In this document: positions 1 through 13,789 of the stretch, in pieces | How the letters are laid out: every line of letters starts with the position of its first letter | Numbering within the stretch: position 1 is the first letter of the stretch | Source of the DNA: Desulfovibrio desulfuricans | Lineage (GTDB): Bacteria > Desulfobacterota > Desulfovibrionia > Desulfovibrionales > Desulfovibrionaceae | Direction of reading: 5' to 3' | Assembly: GCF_024460775.1 (NCBI RefSeq) | Contig: NZ_JANFYZ010000001.1 | Span: forward strand, 599,521-663,520 | Length of the DNA: 64,000 nucleotides | Notes under the pieces: generated by a model | What the model was told of the DNA's origin: nothing | The model's database searches: none | What the model saw: only the letters and a program-made list of their open reading frames with translations | Position numbers and translations under genes: made by a program

Positions 1-202
1 GGCGGGGCTTGCCCTGCCTCCTTTTAATTGCCAAACTCGGCAAGGTGTTAGCGCTGCCACGGCAAAAGATTCTGCCAAACCGGGGCTGGGAACTTGCGCA
101 TTTTGCCATTGCCGTCTATTAAAACTGATTACAGATATACTAACGGGAGCAACCCAAAGGGCTGCCCGCTGATAATCCGCCCTCTTGCGGTATGGATGTA
201 CT

Positions 203-628
203 ATGCTTGACGACAGACTGATGCGCGCCATGTTTGGCGAATCACGCAGCATCGCCATTATCGGTGCCAAGGACAAAGCCGGACAGGCCGTGGACAGGGT
301 CGGGCGCTATCTGCTGGAGCAGGGATACAGGATTTTTCCTGTCCATCCTGTGCGCAAGACCGTATGGGGGCTGCCTGCGGCAACCTGCCTTGCGGAGCTG
401 CCCGAGCCTGTGGATATCGTCAATCTGTTTCGTGCGCCGGAATACTGCCCTGCCCACGCGCAGGAAGTACTGGATCTGCCCTGGAAACCAAAAGTTTTCT
501 GGATGCAGCTTGGCATACGCTCGATCGAGGCACGTCAGATGTTAGCCCGTACAGGCATGACAGTGGTTGAAGATTCCTGCATCATGGTGGAACACGAGCG
601 CCTCATGCGCCCCTCTCTCACTTTTTAA
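203..628 (+). CDS. CoA-binding domain protein (YccU-like)
   Basis: Small 141-aa Rossmann-fold protein of the CoA-binding (YccU/CoA_binding) family, in which a nucleotide or CoA moiety is bound; no reaction is known for stand-alone members. Visible signs are the N-terminal segment SIAIIGAKDKAGQAVDRVG, the next strand YRIFPVHPV, and the C-terminal VFWMQLGIRS and VVEDSCIMVEH segments, all typical in this order. An upstream in-frame TTG at 185 exists, but the ATG at 203 gives the usual family start (MLDDRLMRAMF). It is followed after 18 bases by the YkgJ-type gene, so the two are probably cotranscribed. Confidence 0.85.
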   Translation: MLDDRLMRAMFGESRSIAIIGAKDKAGQAVDRVGRYLLEQGYRIFPVHPVRKTVWGLPAATCLAELPEPVDIVNLFRAPEYCPAHAQEVLDLPWKPKVFWMQLGIRSIEARQMLARTGMTVVEDSCIMVEHERLMRPSLTF

Positions 629-646
629 GGTCAAGGATTATAGCCC

Positions 647-1099
647 ATGTCTGCCGCTCACGGAGAATCTGTTTTCAACTGCCGCATGTGCGGCCACTGC
701 TGCGAAGGAAGAGGCGGCATTGTCGTAAGCCCCACAGACCTGATCCGGCTGGCAGCGCACATGCAGCAAGCACCGGAAGCAGTGGCGGACAGCTATTGCG
801 AACGCATTGGCGGCAAGCTCAAAATTCGTTGCGGCGAAGACGGCTACTGCGTATTTTTTCGCCAGGGCAGCGGCTGCGGCGTGCACGAGGGCAAGCCTTC
901 AATCTGCCGCGCATGGCCCTTTTTTCGCGGCAACATCGAAGACCCGGCCAGCCTTGCCATGGCCAAGGAATTCTGCCCCGGCATCGAAACTGGCGCGCTG
1001 CATGCGGATTTTGCGCGCGAAGGCCGCGACTATCTGCGCGAAAACGGCCTGCTTGCTTCTGATGCCACCTGTGAAGCCAATGCGCTTATCCTGAAGTAA
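647..1099 (+). CDS. YkgJ-family cysteine cluster protein
   Basis: 150-aa protein of the YkgJ/CxxCxxCC family, probably binding zinc or an iron-sulfur cluster; the biochemical role of the family is not settled. The N-terminus has CRMCGHCC (Cys12, 15, 18, 19), followed by a second cysteine set ending in GCGVHEGKPSICRAWPFF, the hallmark C-x-V-H-x-x-K-P-x-x-C arrangement. The ATG at 647 has AAGGA nine bases upstream. The stop is separated by only two bases from the J-domain gene, so they are likely translated from one message. Confidence 0.88.
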   Translation: MSAAHGESVFNCRMCGHCCEGRGGIVVSPTDLIRLAAHMQQAPEAVADSYCERIGGKLKIRCGEDGYCVFFRQGSGCGVHEGKPSICRAWPFFRGNIEDPASLAMAKEFCPGIETGALHADFAREGRDYLRENGLLASDATCEANALILK

Positions 1100-1101
1100 T
1101 C

Positions 1102-2118
1102 ATGCGACGCCGCCCCCGCCAGATATCGTTGAAAGAATGCTACGACATTCTCAAGCTTAAAAAGGACGCCGATACGGCTGACCTCAAGCGGGCCTACCGG
1201 CGTCGCGCTTTTGAGCTGCACCCCGATCTCAACCCCGGCAACCCCGATGCCAGCCGGGAATTTCAGCTGCTCAACGAGGCATATGTGGCCCTTTCCGCCA
1301 TACTCAAACATGAGGACGGCGTACGGGCTTCAACAGAGGCCAGCAGGGCTGCCCAGGCAGAGAGCAAGGCGCGGGCCGCAAAGGAAGAGCCCGCTGACGA
1401 CAGGGCTGAACAGAAGGCTCAGGCTGAAAATGGCTCTCAAGGCAGCAACGGGCAGCAAGCGGAACCTGACGCAAAAGAAGCCAGCTCTGGCCCGGCTGAC
1501 GCCGCTTCCGGGGCACGGACCGCAGACGAGACCGGGAAAGCCCAAAAAGAGCAGAATCAAGAGCAGCAAAAGGACAAAACGGCAGACAAAAAAAACGCGC
1601 AGAACGGCTATTCAGAGCATGACGTGCTGCGCGACCTGCTTACAGATCCCTTTGCCCGCCGCGTTTTTGAAGATATTTACAGCGAACTGAACCGCCAGCA
1701 TCAGGAAGAAGCGCCCCCCCAGCAGGAAGCGCCTTACCAAAAGGAAGGGCCCACTTTTGGCCAGCCTAAGGAAAAACCCACGGCAGAAAAGCGCAATGTA
1801 AAACTGCACAAGAGCAATCTGGCCTGGGGCACGCCCAAGTGGAACAAAGACCACAGCAAGGGCGTTACCGGTATGGTCAAGGGCTGGCTGCGCCGTCAGA
1901 TTGATGAAGAACAAACCCTTGCCCTGCCGTCGGCAAATCTTGCGCCCGGCAAGCGCATTCGACTGCAAATACGTCAGGCCCTTTCTGGCGAGCTAAAAAC
2001 TGTCGAAATCACCCTGCCGCCGGATTTTGCCGTGGGCAAACCCATCCGGCTGCGCGGGCTGGGCAAGCGTGTGGGGCCGTGGCAAGGCGATTTGTACCTT
2101 ATTATCACCAACGAATGA
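1102..2118 (+). CDS. J-domain (DnaJ-like) co-chaperone with low-complexity linker
   Basis: 338-aa protein with an N-terminal J domain (about residues 9-70, HPD motif at 40-42) that should stimulate the ATPase of a DnaK-type Hsp70. No Gly/Phe region or zinc finger follows. Instead residues about 75-170 are a charged, Ala/Glu/Lys/Gln-rich low-complexity stretch, and residues about 275-338 resemble the last beta domain of DnaJ (IRLQIRQALSGELKTVEITL, IRLRGLGKRVG). The architecture is closest to DnaJ-related proteins of Desulfovibrio rather than to DnaJ or CbpA. It follows the YkgJ gene by two bases and ends at a strong terminator. The client protein is unknown. Confidence 0.85.
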   Translation: MRRRPRQISLKECYDILKLKKDADTADLKRAYRRRAFELHPDLNPGNPDASREFQLLNEAYVALSAILKHEDGVRASTEASRAAQAESKARAAKEEPADDRAEQKAQAENGSQGSNGQQAEPDAKEASSGPADAASGARTADETGKAQKEQNQEQQKDKTADKKNAQNGYSEHDVLRDLLTDPFARRVFEDIYSELNRQHQEEAPPQQEAPYQKEGPTFGQPKEKPTAEKRNVKLHKSNLAWGTPKWNKDHSKGVTGMVKGWLRRQIDEEQTLALPSANLAPGKRIRLQIRQALSGELKTVEITLPPDFAVGKPIRLRGLGKRVGPWQGDLYLIITNE

Positions 2119-2141
2119 TCACGCGCTTTCATGCGCGCCGC

Positions 2142-2188
2142 AGTATAAACGAAAAGAGGCCCCTGTGGGGCCTCTTTTCGTTTATACT
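2142..2188. terminator. Perfect 22-bp bidirectional hairpin
   Basis: Arms 2142-2163 and 2167-2188 pair perfectly around a 3-base loop (TGT). The core is GAGGCCCC/GGGGCCTC flanked by AAAA and TTTT. The right arm ends in a T-rich run on the plus strand and the left arm does so on the minus strand. It lies between the convergent J-domain gene and panD, so it can terminate both. Confidence 0.9.
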
Positions 2189-2236
2189 AGTCTGCTCATC
2201 GCAAGAGCATTTTGCGCGTTCTGTCGGAGCCTGCGG

Positions 2237-2650
2237 CTATTCGGTTTCCACATGAAAGCCAAAGTCGCCCTCTTCTTCCCCGTCGACCACATAGCGCAGG
2301 CGCTCATGAATGCTGTTGTCCTCGTTAAAGGTCAGCACTACGGGTTTACGGCTGTACAGATCCTGTGGGCCGTTCACGTATTCGTAAGCGCTGATGATGA
2401 CTTCATCCCCACGCTGACAGGCCCGGGCCGCCGCACCGTTGAGTATGCAGCAGCGCGACCCCGGCTCGCCGTAGATGACGTAGGTGGAAATACGCTGTCC
2501 GTTGCTCTTGTTCCAGATATACACAAATTCCAGCGGGTAGATGCCCGCCTCGCGGCACTGCTCCGGGTCAAGCGTCACCGAGCCGTGGTAGTTCAGTTCG
2601 CACCCGGTAACACGAATGCAATGCAGTTTTGCCCGCAGTATTTGCAGCAT
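2237..2650 (-). CDS. panD: Aspartate 1-decarboxylase
   Basis: PanD makes beta-alanine from L-aspartate for pantothenate and CoA synthesis. The 137-aa pro-enzyme has the self-cleavage site Gly23-Ser24 (NYHGSVTLD); Ser24 becomes the catalytic pyruvoyl group. Family landmarks are the N-terminal [30 protein letters not shown], and [16 protein letters not shown]. The start at 2650 is chosen by alignment with known PanD N-termini; the longer in-frame extension upstream has no family support. No panB or panC lies beside it. It converges on the J-domain gene across a shared terminator. Confidence 0.95.
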   Translation of the reverse strand: MLQILRAKLHCIRVTGCELNYHGSVTLDPEQCREAGIYPLEFVYIWNKSNGQRISTYVIYGEPGSRCCILNGAAARACQRGDEVIISAYEYVNGPQDLYSRKPVVLTFNEDNSIHERLRYVVDGEEEGDFGFHVETE

Positions 2651-2913
2651 GACAAACTCTCTTGCGCGGTTGAACGCGCCTAAAAAAAGGTCGCACAGGC
2701 GACCATGAATGATGCCGAATCCGGCAGTTGCCCGCACCGCAGGAGTTGCCAGCACAGGGCAACCCCTCGCGCCGCCCGGTAGCGGCGGACGCATGAGCAC
2801 GGCATGCAACAACTATGAAGCGCACCGCAAGCCTCACCGGGCGCGGCCCCGGTTTGGTCGCTACGCTCCGGGCCGCAAAAGCGGTGTGAACCTAAGCAGA
2901 CGGCGCAAAAAAA

Positions 2914-3336
2914 TCAATACGCCTTGATGTACTCGTCCATATTTTCCGCAGAGCAGTTGCGGCTGACCCAAAAAGCAGAGGCCCATACCATCAGGGCTGT
3001 GGCCTGCGTGTCGTCCAGACTTTTGATCTTGGCTTCAAGGCTGGATTTGCTGGCCCCATGCCGCAGGTGCACACCGTTGATGTCGCAGGCATCCGTAACG
3101 CGCAGCAAAAGATACGAAAGCCGCGTATGGTCGGGCATGAGCTTCATATCCTTGTGGGCTTCCACAATGGTTTTCAGCTCCGCAGCACTAAAGATATGCT
3201 TGATGCCCGTGATTGCCCGAAAAAACGTGTCCACCGCCCAGGGAAGGATAAACTCCGCCCCCGCGCTCTTTGTGCGGAAGTAGTCTTTGAGCCAGCGTTC
3301 CTGATCGTCGTTAATACGTGCTGCGACCTGCGGCAT
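2914..3336 (-). CDS. Conserved hypothetical protein, 140 aa
   Basis: I do not recognise the family. The start MPQVAARINDDQERWLKDYF at 3336 is preceded by GGGGG five bases upstream; an in-frame TTG at 3378 would add 14 residues. The first 20 residues look like the N-terminal part of short DNA-binding or regulatory proteins (a basic strand then helix), but this is only a resemblance. The remainder is predicted mostly helical, with no membrane segment or metal motif. It is a lone minus-strand gene, divergent from the EamA transporter. Confidence 0.55.
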   Translation of the reverse strand: MPQVAARINDDQERWLKDYFRTKSAGAEFILPWAVDTFFRAITGIKHIFSAAELKTIVEAHKDMKLMPDHTRLSYLLLRVTDACDINGVHLRHGASKSSLEAKIKSLDDTQATALMVWASAFWVSRNCSAENMDEYIKAY

Positions 3337-3596
3337 GATGCCCCCGATGTTGCGTGCGGCCTGGCGCAAGTTCGCCAAGCATCGTGTTACGCTATGTTTT
3401 CTTTTTGCGCTACACTACCTGCTCGTGAATTTCAAGATAAAATCTAGACTTTTTTCCAGAAACATTGTCCGGGCTTACCGCAGATCAGGATGCGGGCATG
3501 GCAAATATGCCACATGCATGCCCCCTTGCCTAGCCCTGCTTGCCGCGCGCTGCCCTTGAATGTATCCATAGCGCAAGACAGAATAAAGGAGCTTGC

Positions 3597-4517
3597 ATGC
3601 AGAATGCCAGACAGGCTGCGCCCCCACAATTACAATCTACCACAGCACCCAACAAGGACGCAATGCAGCAAAGCGCCGTGCGCGCAGCCCTGATCCGCAT
3701 GCACGCAGCCACGGTTCTGTTTGGTATCTCTGGCATTTTTGGCAAATTGTGCCAGTGCTCCGCCGTTGATCTTGTCTGGGGCAGGGCCGTGGTTGCAGTG
3801 GCCGCTCTTGGCTGCATCTGCCTTGTCCGGCGTGATCCGCCCTGGCATGGAATTGCGGCACGCGACCTGACAGGCCTTGCCGTAAGCGGCATTCTGCTGA
3901 CCCTCCATTTTGTTACTTTTTTTATGGGCATAAAACTGGGCGGTATTGCGGTGGGTACGCTCGGCTTTGCGTGTTTTCCCGCCTTTACGGCCCTGTTTGA
4001 AGCCATAGCCTACCGCGAGCGCCCAAGCGCCCGGGAATTGCAGTGCATTGGCATGGTAAGCATTGGGCTTGTGTGCCTGACGCCCTCGTTTTCGCTGGCT
4101 GATACTGCAACCCACGGCCTGCTTTGGGGCATTGTTTCCGCTGCGGTCTACGGACTGGTGGCCATAGCAAACCGGCACTTTGCCGGGGGCATGTCTGGCA
4201 TGCAGACCTGCTGGTGGCAAAATACAGTAATAATCATCTGCCTTCTGCCCTTTGCTGCAGCGGATGTGCCGGGCATCGCCGCTCTGGACTGGCTGTGGAT
4301 AATCTGCCTGGGCCTTTTATGCACCGCCCTCGCCTACAGCCTTTACGTAAGCAGCCTCACAGCCCTCAAGGCCCGACAGGCAGCGGTTATCATCACGCTT
4401 GAACCTGTTTACGCCATAATTGCTGCGTGGCTGCTCTTTAACGATGCTCCCGGTCTGGGCATTTTTGCAGGCGGCGCACTCATACTTGGCGCTGTGTTCA
4501 GACTCAGCAGGCGATGA
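3597..4517 (+). CDS. EamA/DMT-superfamily transporter
   Basis: 306-aa inner-membrane protein of the drug/metabolite transporter superfamily with two EamA repeats, about ten hydrophobic helices. Repeat 1 begins AATVLFGISGIFGKL, repeat 2 begins HGLLWGIVSAAVYGLVAIANRHF, and the end of repeat 2 shows LEPVYAIIAAWLLFNDAPG, a common EamA signature. The ATG at 3597 has AAAGGAG five bases upstream; an earlier in-frame ATG at 3540 lacks this. The substrate cannot be told from sequence; amino acids or other metabolites are typical. The gene stands alone. Confidence 0.87.
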   Translation: MQNARQAAPPQLQSTTAPNKDAMQQSAVRAALIRMHAATVLFGISGIFGKLCQCSAVDLVWGRAVVAVAALGCICLVRRDPPWHGIAARDLTGLAVSGILLTLHFVTFFMGIKLGGIAVGTLGFACFPAFTALFEAIAYRERPSARELQCIGMVSIGLVCLTPSFSLADTATHGLLWGIVSAAVYGLVAIANRHFAGGMSGMQTCWWQNTVIIICLLPFAAADVPGIAALDWLWIICLGLLCTALAYSLYVSSLTALKARQAAVIITLEPVYAIIAAWLLFNDAPGLGIFAGGALILGAVFRLSRR

Positions 4518-4636
4518 TATAAGCGGCTTTTGGGCTGCAATTAATTTTTTTTAATTCGATAATCACATAAACGCTTACTACACAACTGCCATTTCCACAA
4601 AATATTATTACAAATGATATAAAGTTTATATTGGAT

Positions 4637-4665
4637 TTGACGATTTTTTTGACTATTAATAATAA
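4637..4665 (+). promoter_or_regulatory. Candidate sigma-70 promoter of the chemoreceptor gene
   Basis: TTGACG (4637-4642) and TAATAA (4660-4665) are separated by 17 bases in an unusually AT-rich stretch (about 4520-4770) before the methyl-accepting protein. The start codon lies about 100 bases downstream. Other -10 choices are possible because the whole region is A/T rich. Confidence 0.4.
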
Positions 4666-4771
4666 AAAAAATTTAGTCAGATGTGCTGCGTTAACGGAAT
4701 GCTATTTTTTTTAACATACGTTATCATCACATCATAATCACCCTTGCATCACGAGCTCACTGGAGGATACC

Positions 4772-7087
4772 ATGCCACGCCTGTCATTCAAGAGCGTAAA
4801 TACTGTTATAGCCGCACTGATAAGCGTCATTCTGCTTATCGGCGTTTCCATTTTTGTTGTTTACGTTGGCAAATCTTCATACCACATTGTCAACAATACA
4901 TCTGTTGGCGGCATGAAGATCATAAACAACGGCCTCATTGCCAACGTCAATGACATGATTGACGCCAACATGAGCATGATCAAGGTTCCGGCGCAGAGCG
5001 GTCAGGCGAAAAAAGCCATCGAAGGTAACAGCGCCGAAATGGACACCCTTATCAAAGCCCTTATCAAAGAATACAAGGGAATCAATTCCATCTTTGTTCT
5101 AAATTCGCAGGGCGTTGCTGTTTCCGGCGCATCCTCCAATGGAGAAAATTTTATTGGCAATAACTACAGTGAAAGAGGCTATTTCAAAACTGCCATGCAG
5201 GGCAAGGATGCCATTGACCCCAACATCGTTATTGCAAAAACCACAAAAAAAGAAATATTTGCCATCGCTACTCCAGTTTTTGGCGACACAGGCAAGCCCA
5301 TTGGCGCAGTATGCGTGACCATGAACTGGCTTGAATATATTAAAAGCCATGTTTTTAACATAACAGTTGCAGACCATGGTTATGCATTTATTATTGATGC
5401 CAATGGTCGCGTTATTGCCCACCCCAAGGCTGAGACTCACATGAGCGATGTCAGCAAGCTGGAATTTGTAGTCAAGGCGCTTAAAATCAAGAACGGCTCT
5501 TTTGATTACGGATTTCAGGGTAAGGACAAGGTAATTGTTTTTCAAACCATTGAAAGAACAGGCTGGCTTGTCTGCACCTCCGCATTTACAGACGATCTTG
5601 CAAAAGACGCCGTTGAGCAACGCAACATTCTTATTCTCGTTGCTATCGGCATTTTTGTTGTATTGCTGGGCAGCATCATATTTATGGTTCGCCGGATCAT
5701 TACCGCCCCGCTGAAGAACATCATGGACTACAGCGCGCAGATTGCGCACGGCGATTTCAAGGCCACGCTCGCGGGCAATTATAGTTTTGAACTGGCTGAA
5801 CTTGCAGGTAATTTTAAAGAAACAACCGCTGTGCTCAAAAACCGCCTGGGTTTTGCTGACGGCGTATTGCAGGGCATCACCTTCCCCACCCTGGTTGCAG
5901 ATACAGATGTGCGCATCACCTATGTGAATGATGCCATGGTCAAGCTTGTGGGCAAAAGCGGCAAGCCCGACGACTATAAGGGCATGGGAGCGGCTGAATT
6001 TTTCTACGGGGATGCCAACAAGCGTACCATCTGCCATAAATGTCTGAGCGAGGGAGTGAACGCACATGGCATTGAAGCAGCAATGACCTTTGCAGACGGC
6101 CAGCACAAAAATCTGCGCATTGATGCCTCGCTGATCCGCGATCTGGACGGCAACATTGTTGGTGCAGTAACACTTGTGTTCGACCTGACGGAAATCAAAA
6201 AGCAGCAGGCCACCATCGAGCAGCAGCGTGATGCCGTTGCCCAGGTGGCGCAGAACGCCAATGCCATTGCCGACAGGCTTTCCACCGCGACCGAGGAGCT
6301 TTCCACCCAGGTGGAACAGGCCAGCCGTGGCGCGGATCAGCAAACACAGCGTGTTTCTGAAACCGCCACCGCAATGGAGCAGATGAATGCCTCGGTGCTT
6401 GAGGTGGCGCGCAATGCGGGCGGCGCCTCAGACACTACCATCAATGCCAAACGCAAGGCGGAACATGGCGCAGAAGTGGTCAACAAGGTAGTGCAGGGCA
6501 TCAACCAGTTGCACACGCAGGCTTTGGGCCTCAAGACCGGAATGGCCTCGTTGGGCGATCAGGCCCAGAGTATCGGCCAGATCATGACCGTGATTTCAGA
6601 CATTGCAGACCAGACCAACCTGCTGGCCCTCAACGCCGCCATCGAAGCGGCGCGCGCGGGCGAAGCCGGACGCGGATTTGCCGTTGTGGCCGACGAGGTG
6701 CGCAAACTGGCGGAAAAGACCATGCAGGCAACCCGCGAGGTTGGTTCCGCCATTCAGGGCATACAGAGCGGCACCACGCAGAACATTGATCAGGTCAACC
6801 AGACTGTAGACACCATTGAGCAGACCACCGAGCTTGCCGGAACCTCCGGCGAGGCGCTCTCAGAAATTGTGGTGCTGGTGGATCAGGCTGCGGATCAGGC
6901 GCATTCCATTGCCGCCGCCGCAGAAGAACAGTCGGCCACCAGCGACGAGATCAACCGCGCTGTGGAACAGATCAACACCATCAGCGTAGAGACGTCCTCC
7001 GCCATGTCGCAATCTGCCAACGCAGTGACGGAACTGGCAAAGCAGGCGCAGGAACTCAAAAAGCTCATTGCGCAGATGGTTTCATAG
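4772..7087 (+). CDS. Methyl-accepting chemotaxis protein with dCache and PAS domains
   Basis: 771-aa transmembrane chemoreceptor. Order: TM1 (about 11-33), periplasmic dCache sensor (about 35-285, with the typical [16 protein letters not shown] strand-turn), TM2 (about 286-307), HAMP, a PAS domain (about 355-480), then the cytoplasmic signalling hairpin with the highly conserved tip ([19 protein letters not shown]) that contacts CheA/CheW. There is no C-terminal CheR-docking pentapeptide. The PAS domain contains Cys421-His-Lys-Cys424, suggesting a redox or metal-sensing site beyond the periplasmic ligand. GGAGG lies six bases before the ATG. The gene is monocistronic and ends in a strong terminator. 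Confidence 0.95.
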   Translation: MPRLSFKSVNTVIAALISVILLIGVSIFVVYVGKSSYHIVNNTSVGGMKIINNGLIANVNDMIDANMSMIKVPAQSGQAKKAIEGNSAEMDTLIKALIKEYKGINSIFVLNSQGVAVSGASSNGENFIGNNYSERGYFKTAMQGKDAIDPNIVIAKTTKKEIFAIATPVFGDTGKPIGAVCVTMNWLEYIKSHVFNITVADHGYAFIIDANGRVIAHPKAETHMSDVSKLEFVVKALKIKNGSFDYGFQGKDKVIVFQTIERTGWLVCTSAFTDDLAKDAVEQRNILILVAIGIFVVLLGSIIFMVRRIITAPLKNIMDYSAQIAHGDFKATLAGNYSFELAELAGNFKETTAVLKNRLGFADGVLQGITFPTLVADTDVRITYVNDAMVKLVGKSGKPDDYKGMGAAEFFYGDANKRTICHKCLSEGVNAHGIEAAMTFADGQHKNLRIDASLIRDLDGNIVGAVTLVFDLTEIKKQQATIEQQRDAVAQVAQNANAIADRLSTATEELSTQVEQASRGADQQTQRVSETATAMEQMNASVLEVARNAGGASDTTINAKRKAEHGAEVVNKVVQGINQLHTQALGLKTGMASLGDQAQSIGQIMTVISDIADQTNLLALNAAIEAARAGEAGRGFAVVADEVRKLAEKTMQATREVGSAIQGIQSGTTQNIDQVNQTVDTIEQTTELAGTSGEALSEIVVLVDQAADQAHSIAAAAEEQSATSDEINRAVEQINTISVETSSAMSQSANAVTELAKQAQELKKLIAQMVS

Positions 7088-7141
7088 CTGACGCGGGCAC
7101 AGGAGCAGGAGTAAGCGCCTACCCTGCCCCGCAACAAACTC

Positions 7142-7177
7142 AAAGCCCCTGAACGGCAAACCGTTCAGGGGCTTTTT
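7142..7177 (+). terminator. Rho-independent terminator after the chemoreceptor
   Basis: Arms 7142-7156 and 7161-7175 form a perfect 15-bp stem with loop CAAA, followed by a run of T residues. Confidence 0.93.
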
Positions 7178-7222
7178 CACACCCTGCCCCATCTACGCAA
7201 GCGCGGCAACAATAAAACAGAT

Positions 7223-7282
7223 CAGACCCGCCTTCGTTCAATACAGCACCTAATGTGTTGTCACTGAACGAAAACGGGCCTG
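7223..7282. repeat. Imperfect inverted repeat downstream of dapB
   Basis: Arms of about 22 bases (7223-7244 and 7261-7282), roughly 80% complementary around CGTTCA/TGAACG, can fold into a hairpin between the dapB stop and the chemoreceptor terminator. On the minus strand it is followed by a TTTTATTG stretch, so it may terminate ligA-dapB. It is less regular than the other terminators here. Confidence 0.45.
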
Positions 7283-7364
7283 CTTTAAAACACCTTGCTT
7301 TGGTCTGTACAAAAGATATTCAAACCTGAAATCTCATCCAGACAAAACAGCCTGCAAAACAATA

Positions 7365-8153
7365 CTAAATATCCTTGATCACGTCCTGCATGCTATAAAG
7401 CTTGCCGGGCTTCTGCCCTGCCATCCAGCCAGCGGCGCGGATAGCGCCGCGTGCAAAATTCTCGCGAGAGTGGGCCTGATGGGTCACTTCAATACGCTCA
7501 CCGGGGCCCATGAAATACACGGTATGCACGCCCACCACATCGCCGCCACGTATGGCCTGAATGCCGATCTGCTCCTTGGGGCGGGCGCCGATGATGCCGT
7601 CACGGCTGGAGCAGCGCACATCGTTGAGCTTCCAGTCGCGGGCCTCGGCAAGGCATTCGCCAAGGGTCAGGGCCGTGCCGCTGGGGCTGTCCTTTTTGCG
7701 GTTGTGGTGCAGTTCCACCATTTCAATATCATAATCCTCGCCCAGGGCCTTGGTGAGCTGGGGCAGGATGTTGAGCAGCACATTCACGCCGATGCTCATG
7801 TTCGAGGCCCAGAAAATCGGGGCCTTGGCAGCAAGGGCGCGCAGTTCGTCTTTTTGCTCATCGGTAAAGCCCGTGGTGCCGATTACAAGGGCATTGCCGG
7901 TCTGCGCAACGGCCTTGGCCGATTGCAGACTCACCGCAGGAGCGGTGAAGTCAATGACCACAGCCCCCGGAAGTTTGGGCAACAGGGCTGCCAGACTGTC
8001 GGAAACAGGGCAGGCAGCACCCGTAAGAGCGGCTATGCGCTCCGGGCTGTCCACCAGCCCTGCAAGGGTGAACTGCGGGTCGGCTTCCACAAGCCCGCTG
8101 ATGGTTTTGCCCATACGCCCGCTGGCCCCGACCACAATAATAGAAGTGCTCAT
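7365..8153 (-). CDS. dapB: 4-hydroxy-tetrahydrodipicolinate reductase
   Basis: DapB reduces 4-hydroxy-tetrahydrodipicolinate with NAD(P)H in the diaminopimelate/lysine pathway. The 262-aa protein shows the nucleotide-binding GASGRMGKTI near the N-terminus, GTTGFTDEQ, and the catalytic signature ELHHNRKKDSPSGTA with the conserved His-His and Lys. The start at 8153 has GGAG a few bases upstream and gives the family N-terminus (MSTSIIVVGASG); a longer frame to 8222 runs into ligA and is rejected. It follows ligA by 16 bases, so the pair is probably cotranscribed. lysA, for the last step of the same pathway, is at 59253. Confidence 0.96.
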   Translation of the reverse strand: MSTSIIVVGASGRMGKTISGLVEADPQFTLAGLVDSPERIAALTGAACPVSDSLAALLPKLPGAVVIDFTAPAVSLQSAKAVAQTGNALVIGTTGFTDEQKDELRALAAKAPIFWASNMSIGVNVLLNILPQLTKALGEDYDIEMVELHHNRKKDSPSGTALTLGECLAEARDWKLNDVRCSSRDGIIGARPKEQIGIQAIRGGDVVGVHTVYFMGPGERIEVTHQAHSRENFARGAIRAAGWMAGQKPGKLYSMQDVIKDI

Positions 8154-8169
8154 AGCTTCTCCGTTTCCG

Positions 8170-12419
<4,250 letters not shown>

Positions 12420-12476
12420 AATATTATGTTTTGGAGTAAGAGGACAGGATTACATCAATAACGAACGGGAATTGCC

Positions 12477-12968
12477 ATGGAAAAAATCTTCGTACCTTCT
12501 CAGATAGATCTGCCCATCGACCGGGTTTTCATTGTGGCCGCAACCCTCAGCACCTTCAAGGGCTGCCGCCATCTGGACGTGCAGATTTTCCGCCCCGGCG
12601 CTACTGATGCCGAAGTGGAAGCCATCAAGGGTCTTGGCCTTGTGGCCCCGGCTGACCCTTCCGTTCCGGCAGAAGTGCTGCAAGGCGCTACGGAAGAAGC
12701 CGCCCTGCGCTGCGTGCTTGAATCCTTCACTGCAGAAGAAAGCCACGCGCTGGTGGAATACCTTGAAAAGCGCTATGCCGACCAGATTGAAAAAATCACG
12801 GTCTGTCCGCTTGATCTGCCCGTGCCCATGGGCGTTGCGCCGCTGGCAGGCATTGGCGAAGGCAAGACCACGGGCTTCATCCGCTTTGACGCGGTGCGCG
12901 ACTATCCGCTGCCCTTCCCGGCCTATGGTTTTTACGATCTGGCCGCCCAAAAGCCGTCCGGGGAATAA
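12477..12968 (+). CDS. Conserved hypothetical protein, 163 aa
   Basis: I do not recognise the family. It is soluble and acidic with no signal peptide or membrane helix. The N-terminal IDLPIDRVFIVAATL and C-terminal TTGFIRFDAVRDYPLPFPAYGFYDLA stretches are the most protein-like, and there is a single predicted helical block (about 60-100). GGGAA lies six bases before the ATG. Its last 37 bases overlap the 3' end of aat on the other strand, so both coding frames share sequence there. It is divergent from uvrB. Confidence 0.7.
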   Translation: MEKIFVPSQIDLPIDRVFIVAATLSTFKGCRHLDVQIFRPGATDAEVEAIKGLGLVAPADPSVPAEVLQGATEEAALRCVLESFTAEESHALVEYLEKRYADQIEKITVCPLDLPVPMGVAPLAGIGEGKTTGFIRFDAVRDYPLPFPAYGFYDLAAQKPSGE

Positions 12969-13711
12969 CTGTACACAACTCCCCAGGGCAGCCACGGAAA
13001 CGGCAGACCGCTTCCAGCCATTTCAGGCGTTGCGCAACTTTGCGCAGCGCCTGTTTGCGTTTGTGAGGCAAGGGCGCGCTCAAGTTCGGCCTGAAAAACC
13101 GCGCGCGGCAGCATCACGCCGCCCATGCGCATGATGTGCGGCGTTTCCTGCTGGCAGTCAAGCAGGGTTGCTCCGCGCTGGCGCAGCAGGGCCACAAGCC
13201 CTGCCAGTGCGGCGCGCGAGGCTTCGGGCTGGGTGTGAAACATGGATTCGCCAAAAAAGGCCCGCCCAAGCGCCACGCCGTACAGACCGCCCACCAGTTC
13301 GCCATCGCGCCAGGCCTCAATGGAATGGGCATAGCCAAGGGCGTGCAGGTCTTCGTAGGCGCGCATCATGTCGTCAATAATCCAGGTGCCGCCCTCCTTG
13401 TCCCTTGGTGCAGCGCAGGCGCGGATAACCCGCCCGAAAGCGGCGTTGTGAGTCAGCTCAAAAGGATGCAGGCGCAGCTTGCGGGCGCTGCGCGCAGGCA
13501 GACGAAAGCCCTCAAGGGGCATGACGCAACGGGGATCCGGCGACCACCAGAGAATGGGCATTCCTTTGGAATACCAGGGAAAAATCCCACGGCTGTAGGC
13601 AGCAACCAGACGTTCTGGACGCAGATCGCCGCCCAGACACAGCAAGCCGTCTTCACGGGCTGATTCCGGCGGCGGAAATTGAGAGGCCAGTGCTGTAAAT
13701 GCCCCGATCAT
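12932..13711 (-). CDS. aat: Leucyl/phenylalanyl-tRNA--protein transferase
   Basis: Aat transfers Leu or Phe from aminoacyl-tRNA to proteins with N-terminal Lys or Arg, creating primary N-degrons read by ClpS. The 259-aa protein has the family signatures DGLLCLGGDL, AAYSRGIFPWY, ILWWSPDPRCV, GGLYGVALGRAFFGESMF and LLDCQQETPHIMRMGG. The start at 13711 has AAGGA upstream; an in-frame start at 13783 would add 24 residues without family support. It lies directly after clpA in a minus-strand run with clpS, so adaptor, unfoldase and degron-maker are grouped. Its 3' end overlaps the convergent gene at 12477. Confidence 0.95.
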   Translation of the reverse strand: MIGAFTALASQFPPPESAREDGLLCLGGDLRPERLVAAYSRGIFPWYSKGMPILWWSPDPRCVMPLEGFRLPARSARKLRLHPFELTHNAAFGRVIRACAAPRDKEGGTWIIDDMMRAYEDLHALGYAHSIEAWRDGELVGGLYGVALGRAFFGESMFHTQPEASRAALAGLVALLRQRGATLLDCQQETPHIMRMGGVMLPRAVFQAELERALASQTQTGAAQSCATPEMAGSGLPFPWLPWGVVYSYSPDGFWAARS

Positions 13712-13789
13712 AGCGTCCTTTGCCGACAGAGTACCATTTGAATATTTGGGGGATGGGGCGGATGCCCTTGAAAACAGCGTCAACGCAAA

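Noticed and set aside
1..202. Possible promoter (TATACT at 136-141) before the CoA-binding protein
   Set aside because: No -35 hexamer at suitable spacing could be found, so it was not listed as a feature. This 202-bp stretch shows no gene.
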